NCBI GenBank assembly: GCA_900113995.1
Contig: FORK01000013.1
Span: 1 to 64,000, forward strand
DNA: 64,000 nt
Origin: Ruminococcaceae bacterium D5
GTDB taxonomy: Bacteria > Bacillota > Clostridia > Oscillospirales > Ruminococcaceae
Direction: 5' to 3'
Shown: positions 42,170 through 50,865 of the stretch, in pieces
How the letters are laid out: the number at the start of each line of letters is the position of its first letter
Position numbering within the stretch: position 1 is the first letter of the stretch
Notes under the pieces: generated by a model
The model's input: the letters and a program-made list of their open reading frames with translations, nothing else
The model's database searches: none
Told to the model about the DNA's origin: nothing
Made by a program: the position numbers and the translations under genes

Positions 42170-42598
42170 ATGAAGAATTTGGTTTGGAGCTACGGCAGTG
42201 AGGGAGCCGCTGTTTCGGGGATGCTGGCCGCTGCCGGCACGTTCCTGAATTGGTGGTTTGGAGGGTTCGACAAGATGGTTCGGGCGCTGATCACCTGCAT
42301 GGCGATTGATTTCGCACTGGGCTTTCTCGCGGCCGCCAAGTCGCGCACGATTGACTCCCACGTCATGTTCTGGGGCGGGGTCAATAAGGTTCTGGTGCTG
42401 GTTTTCGTGGGCTTCGGCGTTGTGCTCGACGGGATCGTCGGGACCCCTGAGCCGTATATCCGCACTGCGATCATCTGGTTTTACATCGGCCGGGAAGGGT
42501 TGAGCATTGTGGAGAATTATGGGAAGATGGGGCTGCCTCTGCCGGAGTTTATCACGGCGGTTCTGAACCAGCTGAAGGATAAGGGCGAGCCGGAATAA
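42170..42598 (+). CDS. Phage-type holin (toxin secretion/phage lysis holin family)
   Basis: 142 residues with three or four helices. AIDFALGFLAAAKSRTIDSH, FWGGVNKVLVLVFV and IIWFYIGREGLSIVENYGKM are typical of phage_holin_4-like proteins. Holins make membrane pores that release an endolysin; no endolysin or other phage gene is visible here, so this may be a lone remnant or a domesticated export protein. AAAGGAAAAAG precedes ATG 42170. Confidence 0.9.
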   Translation: MKNLVWSYGSEGAAVSGMLAAAGTFLNWWFGGFDKMVRALITCMAIDFALGFLAAAKSRTIDSHVMFWGGVNKVLVLVFVGFGVVLDGIVGTPEPYIRTAIIWFYIGREGLSIVENYGKMGLPLPEFITAVLNQLKDKGEPE

Positions 42599-42639
42599 TG
42601 CAGTTCTGATGGGGAGAAAAACGTGCGCCGCAACGGATC

Positions 42640-42668
42640 TTGAGCTTTTATCCGGGCCGTGTTATACT
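42640..42668 (+). promoter_or_regulatory. Fumarase operon promoter
   Basis: TTGAGC (42640-42645), 17 bases, TATACT (42663-42668), close to the start of the fumarase alpha gene. Confidence 0.75.
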
Positions 42669-42686
42669 CGGAAACGAGGTGATTTT

Positions 42687-43526
42687 ATGAGGACAATTTC
42701 CGCTGCTGAAATTTCCGATGCGGTCCGCGCGCTCTGTATCGGGTCAAACCGGATTCTGCCGGACGATATGCGACGGGGTCTTGCTGCCGCACAGAAGGAT
42801 GAGCTTTGGCCGACCGCTGCAGGGGTGCTTGACGACATCATTGAAAATTACCGGCGGGCAGAGCGGCTCGAAATGCCCGTCTGTCAGGATACCGGCATGG
42901 CCTGTGTCTTTGTTGAGCTGGGGCAGGAGGTCCATATTGACGGCTCGCTGGAAGAAGCGATTCAGGAGGGAGTACGCCGCGGCTATCTCGACGGTTATCT
43001 GAGAAAGTCGGTCGTCTCCGACCCGATTGAGCGGATCAACACGCTGGACAATACCCCCGCGGTCATCACCTACGATGTCGTCATGGGAGACCGGCTGACC
43101 ATCACCGTCGCACCCAAGGGCGCAGGCAGTGAAAATATGGGACGCCTTGCGATGCTTAAGCCCTCTGACGGGCTGGCAGGCGTGAAAAGATTTGTCCTTG
43201 ATGCGGTGGAGGCGGCCGGGCCGAATCCGTGCCCCCCCATCGTGGTGGGGGTCGGAATCGGCGGAAATTTCGACCGGGTTGCCCTGCTGGCCAAACGGGC
43301 GCTTCTGCGGCCGATCGACCGGCGCAATCCCAACCCGGTATATGCCGCACTCGAGACGGAACTGCTGGACTCCATCAATGCGCTCGGCATCGGACCGCAG
43401 GGCTTCGGAGGAAGAGCCACTGCTCTGGGAGTGAATATTGAAGTATTTGCAACCCACATTGCACAGCTGCCCTGCGCGGTTAATATCGGCTGCCATGTCA
43501 CCCGCCATCAGACGGCGGTATTGTAG
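42687..43526 (+). CDS. fumA: Fumarate hydratase class I, alpha subunit
   Basis: 279 residues. The N-terminal domain of the [4Fe-4S] fumarase/tartrate dehydratase family: PVCQDTGMACVFVELGQEV with a cluster Cys, GAGSENMGRLAMLKPSDG, and CPPIVVGVGIGGNFDRVA with another; CAVNIGCHVTRH near the end. With the beta subunit it interconverts fumarate and malate; L-tartrate dehydratase is a possible alternative. ATG 42687 has GAGGTG upstream; the frame extends 26 codons up but crosses the promoter. First gene of a three-gene operon. Confidence 0.92.
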   Translation: MRTISAAEISDAVRALCIGSNRILPDDMRRGLAAAQKDELWPTAAGVLDDIIENYRRAERLEMPVCQDTGMACVFVELGQEVHIDGSLEEAIQEGVRRGYLDGYLRKSVVSDPIERINTLDNTPAVITYDVVMGDRLTITVAPKGAGSENMGRLAMLKPSDGLAGVKRFVLDAVEAAGPNPCPPIVVGVGIGGNFDRVALLAKRALLRPIDRRNPNPVYAALETELLDSINALGIGPQGFGGRATALGVNIEVFATHIAQLPCAVNIGCHVTRHQTAVL

Positions 43527-43538
43527 GGGGAACTGCAG

Positions 43539-44126
43539 ATGAATGAGAAAAAAAGAATCACCACCCCTTTTACTGCGGAGCAGGCACGTTTGCTGCGGGC
43601 GGGGGATTCGGTGCTCATCACCGGTACCATCTACACCGGACGGGACGCCGCCCACAAGCGGCTGGTTGAGCTGCTTGATGCGGGAAAGCCGCTTCCCTGT
43701 GAGCTGCGCGATCAGATCATCTATTATGTCGGCCCAACTCCCGCGCGCCCGGGGGATATCATTGGCGCAGCGGGTCCGACCACCAGCTACCGGATGGACG
43801 CTTACGCTCCGCGCCTGATGGCTGAGACGGGTCTGCGCGGAATGATTGGCAAGGGACTGCGTTCCTCCGAGGTGGCCGCGGCGATCCGGGACTATCAGGG
43901 GGTTTATCTTGCGGCGATCGGCGGCGCGGGCGCACTGCTCGCTTCCACCGTTCGCTCCTGTGAGATGGTTGCCTATCCCGACCTGCAGTCGGAGGCCATC
44001 CGGCGGCTGGAGGTGGTGGATTTCCCGGCGGTGGTCGTGCTTGACTGCGAGGGAAATAACCTCTATGAGAGCGGACGCAGGGCCTATCTCGACTTTGTCC
44101 GCGCAGAACAAGGAGGGAAAAGATGA
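43539..44126 (+). CDS. fumB: Fumarate hydratase class I, beta subunit
   Basis: 195 residues of the fumarase C-terminal domain family. It has GDSVLITGTIYTGRDAAHKR, YYVGPTPARPGDIIGAAGPT and the catalytic-region block GLRGMIGKG. Twelve bases follow the alpha stop codon. The subunits together form the oxygen-sensitive enzyme of anaerobes. ATG 43539 has GGGGGAA upstream; its stop overlaps the next start. Confidence 0.92.
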   Translation: MNEKKRITTPFTAEQARLLRAGDSVLITGTIYTGRDAAHKRLVELLDAGKPLPCELRDQIIYYVGPTPARPGDIIGAAGPTTSYRMDAYAPRLMAETGLRGMIGKGLRSSEVAAAIRDYQGVYLAAIGGAGALLASTVRSCEMVAYPDLQSEAIRRLEVVDFPAVVVLDCEGNNLYESGRRAYLDFVRAEQGGKR

Positions 44127-44806
44127 TTCGCCGTGAGCTGCGTCGTTTCCTCCAGATGGCGGTGGCATTTTTCCTCTATTCCTTTGGAATTTATCTGGGT
44201 ATTCATGCCAATGTCGGGCTTGCTCCATGGGATGCTTTTGCCTCCGGCATTGCTTCTGCTGTCGGGACAAGCTACGGCGTCATAAACGTGGCCACCGGAC
44301 TGACGGTCCTTCTGATTTCGGTGGGCATTTTTAAGGAAAAGTTCGGAATCTCCACTCCGCTGAACACGGTACTGATCGGAATGGGCGTCGATGTGATCGA
44401 AAGCTGGAATCTGCTGCCCTATCTCGACCACTTCTTTGGGGGAATCCTCATGCTGCTTACGGGGCAGTTTTTCATCTGCGTCGGTACGGTGCTCTACATT
44501 CCGCTGGCAATGGGCGGCGGTCCCCGCGATTCCCTGATGCTGGCGCTTGCCAAACGGTTTCCGAAGGTCAGAATCGGAGTGGTGCGAGGCTGCATCGAGG
44601 GGACGGTCCTCTCCATCGGCTGGCTTTTTGGCGCCAAGGTGGGAATTGGAACGGTCATTGCGGTCTTCGGGATCGGCACCATGCTTCAGCTGGCCTGCAC
44701 CCTTTTCCACAGCGATCTCAAAGGGGTGGTGCACGAAAGCTGTCTGGATACCCTGCGCCGCTGGAAAACGGAATATCTTGCTGAGAAGGCCTCCGCAGCC
44801 CGATAG
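44123..44806 (+). CDS. YczE/YitT-like integral membrane protein
   Basis: 227 residues with five or six helices. The opening FLYSFGIYLGIHANVGLAPWDAF and GGGPRDSLMLAL are typical of YczE/YyaS-type proteins of unknown function. ATG overlaps the fumarase beta stop (ATGA), so it is co-expressed with fumarase. A transporter role is possible but not shown. Confidence 0.82.
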   Translation: MIRRELRRFLQMAVAFFLYSFGIYLGIHANVGLAPWDAFASGIASAVGTSYGVINVATGLTVLLISVGIFKEKFGISTPLNTVLIGMGVDVIESWNLLPYLDHFFGGILMLLTGQFFICVGTVLYIPLAMGGGPRDSLMLALAKRFPKVRIGVVRGCIEGTVLSIGWLFGAKVGIGTVIAVFGIGTMLQLACTLFHSDLKGVVHESCLDTLRRWKTEYLAEKASAAR

Positions 44807-44855
44807 ATGCGCGGATGCCTTAAAAACAAAGAACATCCCAACTGCAAGCCGACAT

Positions 44856-44906
44856 GCAGAAGCGCACCTTGCGAAGAGTCTGACTCTTCGCAAGGTGCGC
44901 TTCTGC
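44856..44906. repeat. 25-bp perfect inverted repeat with a one-base centre
   Basis: Positions 44856-44880 are the exact reverse complement of 44882-44906, around a single T. As RNA it gives a very stable hairpin 50 bases after the YczE-like gene, but no U-run follows, so it differs from the other terminators in the window. Confidence 0.85.
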
Positions 44907-45183
44907 TGTACAACTGTACGAAAGTGTCACAAGTTTGGCGATGCTGCCTGTGCAGCAGGTAACGAATCTACTGCCAAGCGCACGACTGGGGCGATGCTGG
45001 GATGCATTGGCATCCGCGTCATGGACGTGTGACTGGGGCGGCGTCTCCGGTCGGCGCGGCAGTCTCAACGGCTGGGCGCGCCATCCAGGTGCACGATCTG
45101 GAAAGATGCCGCAGTGCGCCGGCATCGGTCATCTCTCCGTGTCCCAGCCGCCCAAACGCGCGGCTGGAGCGGTACATATGCGA

Positions 45184-45246
45184 AAAAACTTCATGCGCCA
45201 AAAGATTCTGCACATATCGTGGTGTGCCGCGGCGCATGAAGTTTTT
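45184..45246. terminator. Long hairpin after the small membrane protein gene
   Basis: AAAAACTTCATGCGCC (45184-45199) and GGCGCATGAAGTTTTT (45231-45246) are perfectly complementary, with A/T ends suitable for termination on both strands. Confidence 0.7.
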
Positions 45247-45313
45247 ATACGCTTCGGAGCGCTGTTTTGCATTGCTTGCATTCGGGCGGCGCTGTGCGTG
45301 GACTCACAGCAGG

Positions 45314-45574
45314 TTATTTTCTCAGGCGCAATGCCAGCCCTGCCGCCAAAGAACCAGAGGTCAGGCTGACGGCCTGAATGGTTCTCAGTCCGTACAGTTC
45401 ACTTCCGAGGATGGGCGGGTGACATGCGGTAAACCAGGCGGCAGCCGACAGCAGTGCTCCCGCCGCTGTGATCAGCCACGCTTTGGAAGATCGGCGGCAG
45501 GCAGCCCGCATCGCTGCGCCCAGCAGCAGCGGCAGGAAGAGGACTGCCAGCCAGTTGAGGATGATCTGCCCCAT
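45314..45574 (-). CDS. Small membrane protein of unknown function
   Basis: 86 residues with about three hydrophobic segments (LNWLAVLFLPLLLGA, AWLITAAGALLSAAAWF, SGSLAAGLALRL). No family recognised. It has a good AAGGAGGG site before ATG 45574 and follows the diaminopropionate ammonia-lyase gene by 73 bases on the same strand. Confidence 0.65.
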   Translation of the reverse strand: MGQIILNWLAVLFLPLLLGAAMRAACRRSSKAWLITAAGALLSAAAWFTACHPPILGSELYGLRTIQAVSLTSGSLAAGLALRLRK

Positions 45575-45647
45575 GATTTCCCTCCTTGCAGTCAGGACCG
45601 AAAAATACCATTGGCGCGGCGGATCGTTGGAAAGGGCCCCGGACTGC

Positions 45648-46856
45648 TTAAACCGGAACCGGAAGCTCTCCGCCCCAGACGACCGAGCGGTAGCGCACAG
45701 GATCGGTATCCCCTTCGGTCGAGATCAGCAGTACCTGGGAATCCGGGCCGATGCCGAGCAGCTCCTTTTGAGCGGCGAAATCGGGCAGCAGGCAGAGGGA
45801 GGCAAGCAGTCCGGTGCCGATTGCACCGCTTTCCCCTGAGACCACCCGGGGATCTTCTCCGGCAGGGGCGGCTAGAATCCGCATCCCAAGCGCCGAAACC
45901 TCGTCGGAGCAGGAAGCAAAGGCGAAAGCGTGGCTGCGAAGAAGCTCCCATGCGATGGGGTTGACTTCGCCGCAGCAGAGCCCCGCCATCATCGAGGCAA
46001 GGTCGCCGCCCACCGCGAGCGGTTTGCCGCTGCCCTGAACCGCAGAACGGTAGAAGCAGTCGGCAGCGGCACACTCCATTACCACCAAACGGGGAGGATT
46101 TTTCGGAAAGCGGTTGACAAGAATGCCCTGTACCGCCGCGGCGAGCGAACCGACCCCCGCTTGAACAAAGACGTGGGTCGGCCGGTCGATCCCGGCGGCA
46201 CGCAGCTGTGAAAGCGCCTCATCGACGAGGGTGGCGTAGCCCTGCATAATGGCGGAAGGAATCTCGGTGTAGCCCTCCCACGCGGTATCCTGCACCATCG
46301 CGGAATTGGGCGTTTCAGCGGCCAGTCTCGCCGCCTTGCGCACACAGTCGTCGTAGTTGAGACTTTCGACGGTGACCTCGGCGCCGAGCTTTTGGATGTT
46401 TGCCAGCCGGGCCCGGGAGGTGCCTTTGGGCATCAGTACGACGGCACGCTGTCCCAGCTCGTGCGCGGCCCAGGCGACTCCGCGCCCATGGTTGCCGTCT
46501 GTGGCGGTAAAGAAGACGGCCTGCCCCAGCTGTTCCCGCATGGCGGGGGAGGTGAGAAAATCATAGCCGGTTTCTCCGATGTCCCGCCCAAGCTGTCCGG
46601 CGATGTACCGCCCGATGGCATAGGAGCCGCCGAGCACCTTGAAGGCGTTGAGGCCGAATCGGTAGGATTCGTCCTTGACGAACACCCCCCCGATCCCGAG
46701 GGACGCGGCGAGACGGGGAAGGTGTGCGAGCGGCGTTACCGCATACTGGGGAAAGCTCTGATGGAACCGCCGGACTCGGGTAATTTCCTCCGGGGCAAAG
46801 AGCGGAAGAAATCGGTCCTCGGCTTTGGGCAGATGATTCGGCTCAATACGGATCAT
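45648..46856 (-). CDS. dpaL: Diaminopropionate ammonia-lyase
   Basis: 402 residues. A fold-type II PLP enzyme: VKDESYRFGLNAFKVLGGSYA carries the PLP-binding Lys, ATDGNHGRGVAWAAHELGQ binds the phosphate, with VQAGVGSLAAAVQG and SGESGAIGTGLLA further on. It degrades 2,3-diaminopropionate to pyruvate and two ammonia. The NHGRG motif and the FKVLGGSYA site separate it from threonine dehydratase. ATG 46856 overlaps the stop of the uracil-DNA glycosylase gene (ATGA), an unexpected pairing. Confidence 0.9.
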   Translation of the reverse strand: MIRIEPNHLPKAEDRFLPLFAPEEITRVRRFHQSFPQYAVTPLAHLPRLAASLGIGGVFVKDESYRFGLNAFKVLGGSYAIGRYIAGQLGRDIGETGYDFLTSPAMREQLGQAVFFTATDGNHGRGVAWAAHELGQRAVVLMPKGTSRARLANIQKLGAEVTVESLNYDDCVRKAARLAAETPNSAMVQDTAWEGYTEIPSAIMQGYATLVDEALSQLRAAGIDRPTHVFVQAGVGSLAAAVQGILVNRFPKNPPRLVVMECAAADCFYRSAVQGSGKPLAVGGDLASMMAGLCCGEVNPIAWELLRSHAFAFASCSDEVSALGMRILAAPAGEDPRVVSGESGAIGTGLLASLCLLPDFAAQKELLGIGPDSQVLLISTEGDTDPVRYRSVVWGGELPVPV

Positions 46857-47455
46857 AGCGCAGGTTCCTCCTCTTTTGTCGGTGAATAGGCCTCGGGACA
46901 AACCTCGAGAATCTTTGCCCTGAGGGCCAGAAAGTCCTCAAAGGCGGCGGGCTTCTGGGCGGGATACCGCAGCAGAGCGGAAGGATGCAGCGTCCCCATC
47001 ATCAGAGTGCCGTTTTTCATGAAGAATTCCCCATGCTGCCGGGTCACCCTGAAATCGGGCGAGATGAGCCGCTGGGCGGCAATTCTGCCGAGGCAGACGA
47101 TGATTTTCGGCCGGATCAGCCGCACCTGCTCCCGCAGGAATCCGATGCAGGCCTCAGTTTCGTCGGGCTGGGGGTCCCGGTTTTTCGGAGGACGGCATTT
47201 GACCATATTGGCGATGTACACATTCCTCTCCCGGGAGAGATCGACCGCATCCAGCATCCTGTCGAGAAGCTGTCCCGCCCGGCCGACAAAGGGAAGTCCC
47301 TGCTCGTCCTCGTTCTGTCCCGGTCCCTCGCCGATCAGCATCACGCGGGCATCGGCGGGACCCGCGCCGAAGACGACGCCGCGGCGTTCCTCGCAGAGCC
47401 GGCAGCCTTTGCAATCCTTCATCGACGCGGCAAGCTGTTGAAGTGTCTCAGCCAT
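46853..47455 (-). CDS. Type 4/5-like uracil-DNA glycosylase
   Basis: 200 residues of the iron-sulfur UDG family. CKGCRLCEER supplies two cluster Cys; GEGPGQNEDEQGLPFVGRAG is motif 1; MVKCRPPKNRDPQPDE adds a third Cys; HPSALLRYP is the second catalytic region. It removes uracil from DNA as the first step of base excision repair. ATG 47455 has AGGAGGA upstream. Confidence 0.93.
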   Translation of the reverse strand: MAETLQQLAASMKDCKGCRLCEERRGVVFGAGPADARVMLIGEGPGQNEDEQGLPFVGRAGQLLDRMLDAVDLSRERNVYIANMVKCRPPKNRDPQPDETEACIGFLREQVRLIRPKIIVCLGRIAAQRLISPDFRVTRQHGEFFMKNGTLMMGTLHPSALLRYPAQKPAAFEDFLALRAKILEVCPEAYSPTKEEEPAL

Positions 47456-47760
47456 TTTGTTCCTCCTGTTTGCCGCCTCGGCGGCGCGGCTTGATTTCTA
47501 CTATGATGATAGCATAAAGCGGAATTTTTGTCACCCCGGCACGGCGGGAAGAAAACATCCGAAGGAAAGACGCGGACTCCCGGCGGAATTTCCCTGTGCA
47601 ACCTGACAATCGGGGGCAGGTTCGGTACAACAGAAGGAAGAATTTGCAAAAATCCTACAAAAATTTGTGAATCCCCTTGAGCATTCTGTTCTCAGAGGTG
47701 TATAATAATACCGTATAAGGATAAGGTCCATGAAAACTGTAAAATGGAGGAATTTGCACC
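47456..47760. promoter_or_regulatory. Divergent region between UDG and pta, with pta promoter
   Basis: For pta: TTGAGC (47677-47682), 18 bases and TATAAT (47701-47706), then TGGAGG before the ATG. The UDG promoter probably lies near 47510 on the other strand (GCTATCATCATAG). No operator is seen. Confidence 0.65.
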
Positions 47761-48738
47761 ATGCTGTTTGACAAGCTGATCGCTACCCTGAAAGCGGATC
47801 CCCGCACCATCGTCTTCACCGAGGGCCCCGATCCCCGTATTCTTGAGGCCGCTTCCCGTCTGAAGAAGGACGGACTGCTCACCTGCATCCTCGTCGGTAA
47901 GGTCGATGAGGTCAAGGCTGCGGCCAAGGCCGGCGGCTTCGATATCGAGGGGATGGAGATCCTTGATCCCGCCACCTATCCCAGAATGGACGAGATGGTG
48001 GAAAAGATGGTCGAACTGCGCCGCGGCAAGATGACTGCCGACGAGTGCCGCGCCGCCCTTTCGAAGGGCAATTATTTCGGCACCATGCTGGTGAAGCTGG
48101 GGGTTGCTGACGCCCTGCTCGGCGGCGCGACCTACTCGACCGCCGATACGGTTCGCCCCGCGCTGCAGATCGTCAAGACCAAGCCCGGCAATAAGATCGT
48201 CTCCTCCTGCTTCATTCTGGTCCGCACCGGCAAGGATGGCAGCGAAGAGAAATATGCGATGGGCGACTGTGCCATCAACATTGAACCGACCGAGGATGAT
48301 CTTGTCGAGATCGCCGTCGAGACCGCCCGCACCGCGAGCATCTTTGATATCGACCCCAAGATTGCGATGCTTTCCTATTCCACCCTCGGCTCCGGCAAGG
48401 GTGAGAGCGTCGATAAGATGAAGAACGCCACCGCCAAGACCAAGGCCGCTGCCCCTGAGCTGGCGATTGACGGCGAGCTGCAGTTTGACGCCGCTTTCTC
48501 GCCGGTGGTCGCCAAGACCAAGTGCAAGGGTTCCCCCGTCGCCGGTCAGGCCAACACCTTCATCTTCCCGGATATCAACGCCGGCAACATCGGCTACAAG
48601 ATCGCTCAGCGCCTGGGCGGCTTCGAGGCCTATGGCCCGATTCTGCAGGGACTCAATGCTCCGATCAACGACCTCTCCCGCGGATGCAACGCCGATGAGG
48701 TTTACCAGATGGCGATCATTACCGCTGGCCTGAAATAA
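47761..48738 (+). CDS. pta: Phosphate acetyltransferase
   Basis: 325 residues, a short single-domain Pta. It has RTIVFTEGPDPRILEAASRL, the MGDCAINIEPTEDDLVEIA block, MLSYSTLGSGKGESVDKMK and FIFPDINAGNIGYKIAQRL, all typical. It exchanges acetyl-CoA and acetyl phosphate, the first step of ATP formation by acetate production. No acetate kinase gene is adjacent. Codon usage is strongly biased (CGC, AAG, CTG), as for highly expressed genes. Confidence 0.96.
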   Translation: MLFDKLIATLKADPRTIVFTEGPDPRILEAASRLKKDGLLTCILVGKVDEVKAAAKAGGFDIEGMEILDPATYPRMDEMVEKMVELRRGKMTADECRAALSKGNYFGTMLVKLGVADALLGGATYSTADTVRPALQIVKTKPGNKIVSSCFILVRTGKDGSEEKYAMGDCAINIEPTEDDLVEIAVETARTASIFDIDPKIAMLSYSTLGSGKGESVDKMKNATAKTKAAAPELAIDGELQFDAAFSPVVAKTKCKGSPVAGQANTFIFPDINAGNIGYKIAQRLGGFEAYGPILQGLNAPINDLSRGCNADEVYQMAIITAGLK

Positions 48739-48759
48739 GTTTTTGTTCCGCAGCATTCC

Positions 48760-48793
48760 AAAAGCCCGCCGTTTCAAAAACGGCGGGCTTTTT
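48760..48793. terminator. Bidirectional terminator after pta
   Basis: AAAGCCCGCCGTTT and AAACGGCGGGCTTT arms with A- and T-runs on both flanks, between two convergent genes. Confidence 0.88.
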
Positions 48794-48801
48794 ATGTGGA
48801 G

Positions 48802-49977
48802 TTACATCAGCGCGGTGAGCACGCTGGATTTGGTGACAATTCCCATGAGACGGTTGTCGCTGTCAACTACCGCGATCGGAAAGGGGGTTTCGGCTGCGAC
48901 GGGCATAATATCGGCCACCAGCACTTCGCCGTGGGTGGTCTGAATCTCCCGTTCCATGACCTCACTGGTTTTAAGATGTTCCCGATGGGCGCGGATCGCC
49001 TGCGCAACGGTGAGGATTCCCTCAAACTGCATTTCGTCGTTGACGACGTAGATGCTGGAGAGGGCGTTGGCGCGCATCTCACGAAGCGCGTGGTCGATCC
49101 CGTCGTGAGTCCGCATCACGCAGGAGGGAGTCATCATAATGTTTCGGACGGTGAGAACCTTGCTCTTGTCGGCCGAGCCGATGAATTCCCGCACGTAGTC
49201 GTCGGCGGGATTGGTGCTCATCTCCTCGGGGGTGCCGGTCTGGATGATCCTGCCGTCCCGCATGATCGAGACGGTGTCGCCGAGCTTGAACGCCTCGTCG
49301 ATATCGTGTGTGACAAAGATGATCGTTTTTTTCAGCTTGCGCTGCAGGGAAAGAAGCTCGAACTGCATCTCGCGCCGGACGAGCGGATCGAGCGCAGAGA
49401 AGGGCTCATCCATCAGCAGAACCTCGGCGTCGTTGGCAAGCGCCCGCGCGATACCGACCCGCTGGCGCATTCCGCCTGAAAGCTGGGCGCAGGATTTGTG
49501 TTCCCAGCCGGAGAGGCCGACCATCTCGATCATCTTCATGGCCTTCTCCTCGCGCTCGGCTCGGGAAACCCCCTTGACCTCCAGCCCGTAGGCGACGTTT
49601 CCAAGCACGTCCCGATGGCTCATCAGGCCGAAGGACTGAAACACCATCGAGATTTTGTTGCGGCGGAATTCCAACAGCTCCTGCTTGTTCATTTCAGCCA
49701 GAGCCTTCTCCTCGAAGATTACCTCACCGCTGGTGGGGCGGTTAAGCCGGTTGAAGCAGCGCAGCAGAGTGGATTTCCCTGAGCCGGAGAGGCCGATCAG
49801 CACATAGATTTCCCCGCGCCGGACCTCGAGGTTAATGTCCCAGAGAGCCGCGGTGACGCCGGTTTTCTGATAAACGGTATTCTTATCCGAGCCGGCCCGC
49901 ATCATTGCGGACGCCTCGGAACGGTTGAGGCCGTAGAGCTTGCAGAGGTTTTTGACCTGAATCAGCGTTTCGGACAT
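48802..49977 (-). CDS. opuAA: Glycine betaine/proline-type ABC transporter ATPase with CBS domains
   Basis: 391 residues. Its Walker A LIGLSGSGKSTLLRCFNRL, signature QLSGGMRQRVGIARAL and Walker B LLMDEPFSALDPLVRREMQ match OpuAA/ProV. Two CBS domains follow (from about residue 275), which in this family sense ionic strength or c-di-AMP. ATG 49977 is two bases after the permease stop, with AAGGAGG inside that gene's end. Confidence 0.94.
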   Translation of the reverse strand: MSETLIQVKNLCKLYGLNRSEASAMMRAGSDKNTVYQKTGVTAALWDINLEVRRGEIYVLIGLSGSGKSTLLRCFNRLNRPTSGEVIFEEKALAEMNKQELLEFRRNKISMVFQSFGLMSHRDVLGNVAYGLEVKGVSRAEREEKAMKMIEMVGLSGWEHKSCAQLSGGMRQRVGIARALANDAEVLLMDEPFSALDPLVRREMQFELLSLQRKLKKTIIFVTHDIDEAFKLGDTVSIMRDGRIIQTGTPEEMSTNPADDYVREFIGSADKSKVLTVRNIMMTPSCVMRTHDGIDHALREMRANALSSIYVVNDEMQFEGILTVAQAIRAHREHLKTSEVMEREIQTTHGEVLVADIMPVAAETPFPIAVVDSDNRLMGIVTKSSVLTALM

Positions 49978-49978
49978 C

Positions 49979-50833
49979 TTACTTTTCCTCCTTCCCGAAC
50001 CAGCCCTGAGTCACGCGGTCGAGGATCACCGCGAGAATCACCACCGATGCGCCGGAAATGATGCCGCGCCCCATCTCGATGCGGTTGACGGCGTTGAGAA
50101 CCTCCACGCCGAGGCCGCGTGCGCCGATCATCGAACAGGTGACGACCATCGCCATCGCCATCATCAGCGTCTGGTTTACGCCGGTCATAATGGTGGGCAG
50201 CGCCTGCGGAATCTGTACCTTGAAAAGCGCCTGCATCCGGGTCGAGCCGAAGGATGCGGCCGCTTCGACCACCTCCCGGTCCACCTGACGTATGCCGAGA
50301 CTGGTCAGACGGATGACCGGCACCACCGCGTAGATGACGGTGGCGATCACCGCGGATGGCGAGCCGAGACCGAAGAACAGCAGTGCTGGAATCAGGTAGA
50401 CGAAGACCGGCATAGTCTGCATGGTGTCAAGCACCGGCCGGGCGAAGTTGTTGAGCCGCCGGGAGGTTGAAAGAAGAATGCCAACCGGCAGTCCGATCAG
50501 AAGCGAGATCATGACGCCCGCCATGACGATGGCGAGGGTGGTAATCATGGCGTTCCAGTAGCCGACCACCCCGATCAGGGCGAGCAGAGCGGCATAGAGG
50601 ATGCCGCTCCTGATGCTTTTCCGGGATTTCCACCCGAGAAAGAAGACTGCGCCGATGAGGAGAAACCAGGGAATATGGGCCAGTAGCCAGCCGATTCCAT
50701 TGACCAGGGCGGTCAGGCCGCCGCTGATTCCATCCAGCACCGGGGAAGCCCAAAGTGCAAAACCCCGAACCGCCGAGTCAATCGCGTTCAGATCGGGCTT
50801 CATGACAAAGGGAAAATTAAAAAGCCACTCCAT
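49979..50833 (-). CDS. opuAB: Glycine betaine/proline-type ABC transporter permease
   Basis: 284 residues with six or so helices: GVMISLLIGLPVGILLSTSRR, RPVLDTMQTMPVFVYLIPAL and the EAAASFGSTRMQALFKVQIP coupling helix, then GVNQTLMMAMAMVV. This is standard for OpuAB/ProW. ATG 50833 has GAGGTGA upstream; a GTG four codons earlier overlaps that site. It sits between the binding protein and ATPase genes. Confidence 0.94.
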   Translation of the reverse strand: MEWLFNFPFVMKPDLNAIDSAVRGFALWASPVLDGISGGLTALVNGIGWLLAHIPWFLLIGAVFFLGWKSRKSIRSGILYAALLALIGVVGYWNAMITTLAIVMAGVMISLLIGLPVGILLSTSRRLNNFARPVLDTMQTMPVFVYLIPALLFFGLGSPSAVIATVIYAVVPVIRLTSLGIRQVDREVVEAAASFGSTRMQALFKVQIPQALPTIMTGVNQTLMMAMAMVVTCSMIGARGLGVEVLNAVNRIEMGRGIISGASVVILAVILDRVTQGWFGKEEK

Positions 50834-50865
50834 TGATGATGTCACCTCGGTTTGTTGATTCAGAA

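Larger units (their letters stand above)
44807..45313. other. Intergenic region with large palindromes
   Basis: About 500 bases with no gene I trust. It begins with the 51-base palindrome at 44856-44906 and ends with the hairpin at 45184-45246. The middle is GC-rich and repetitive (GACTGGGGCG twice near 44985 and 45031; a TGTAC doublet near 44908). Frames through the palindrome yield Cys-rich peptides that are likely artefacts. Confidence 0.45.

Noticed and set aside
42744-44270. 508-codon minus-strand frame opposite the fumarase genes
   Set aside because: Opposite strand encodes recognisable fumarase subunits with ribosome sites.
44686-45125. Cys-rich short proteins around the 25-bp palindrome
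   Set aside because: They are translations of the palindrome itself and occur on both strands; no ribosome sites.
44900-45310. A possible RNA gene in the GC-rich gap
   Set aside because: No tRNA, SRP, RNase P or tmRNA landmark could be found; only palindromes are certain.
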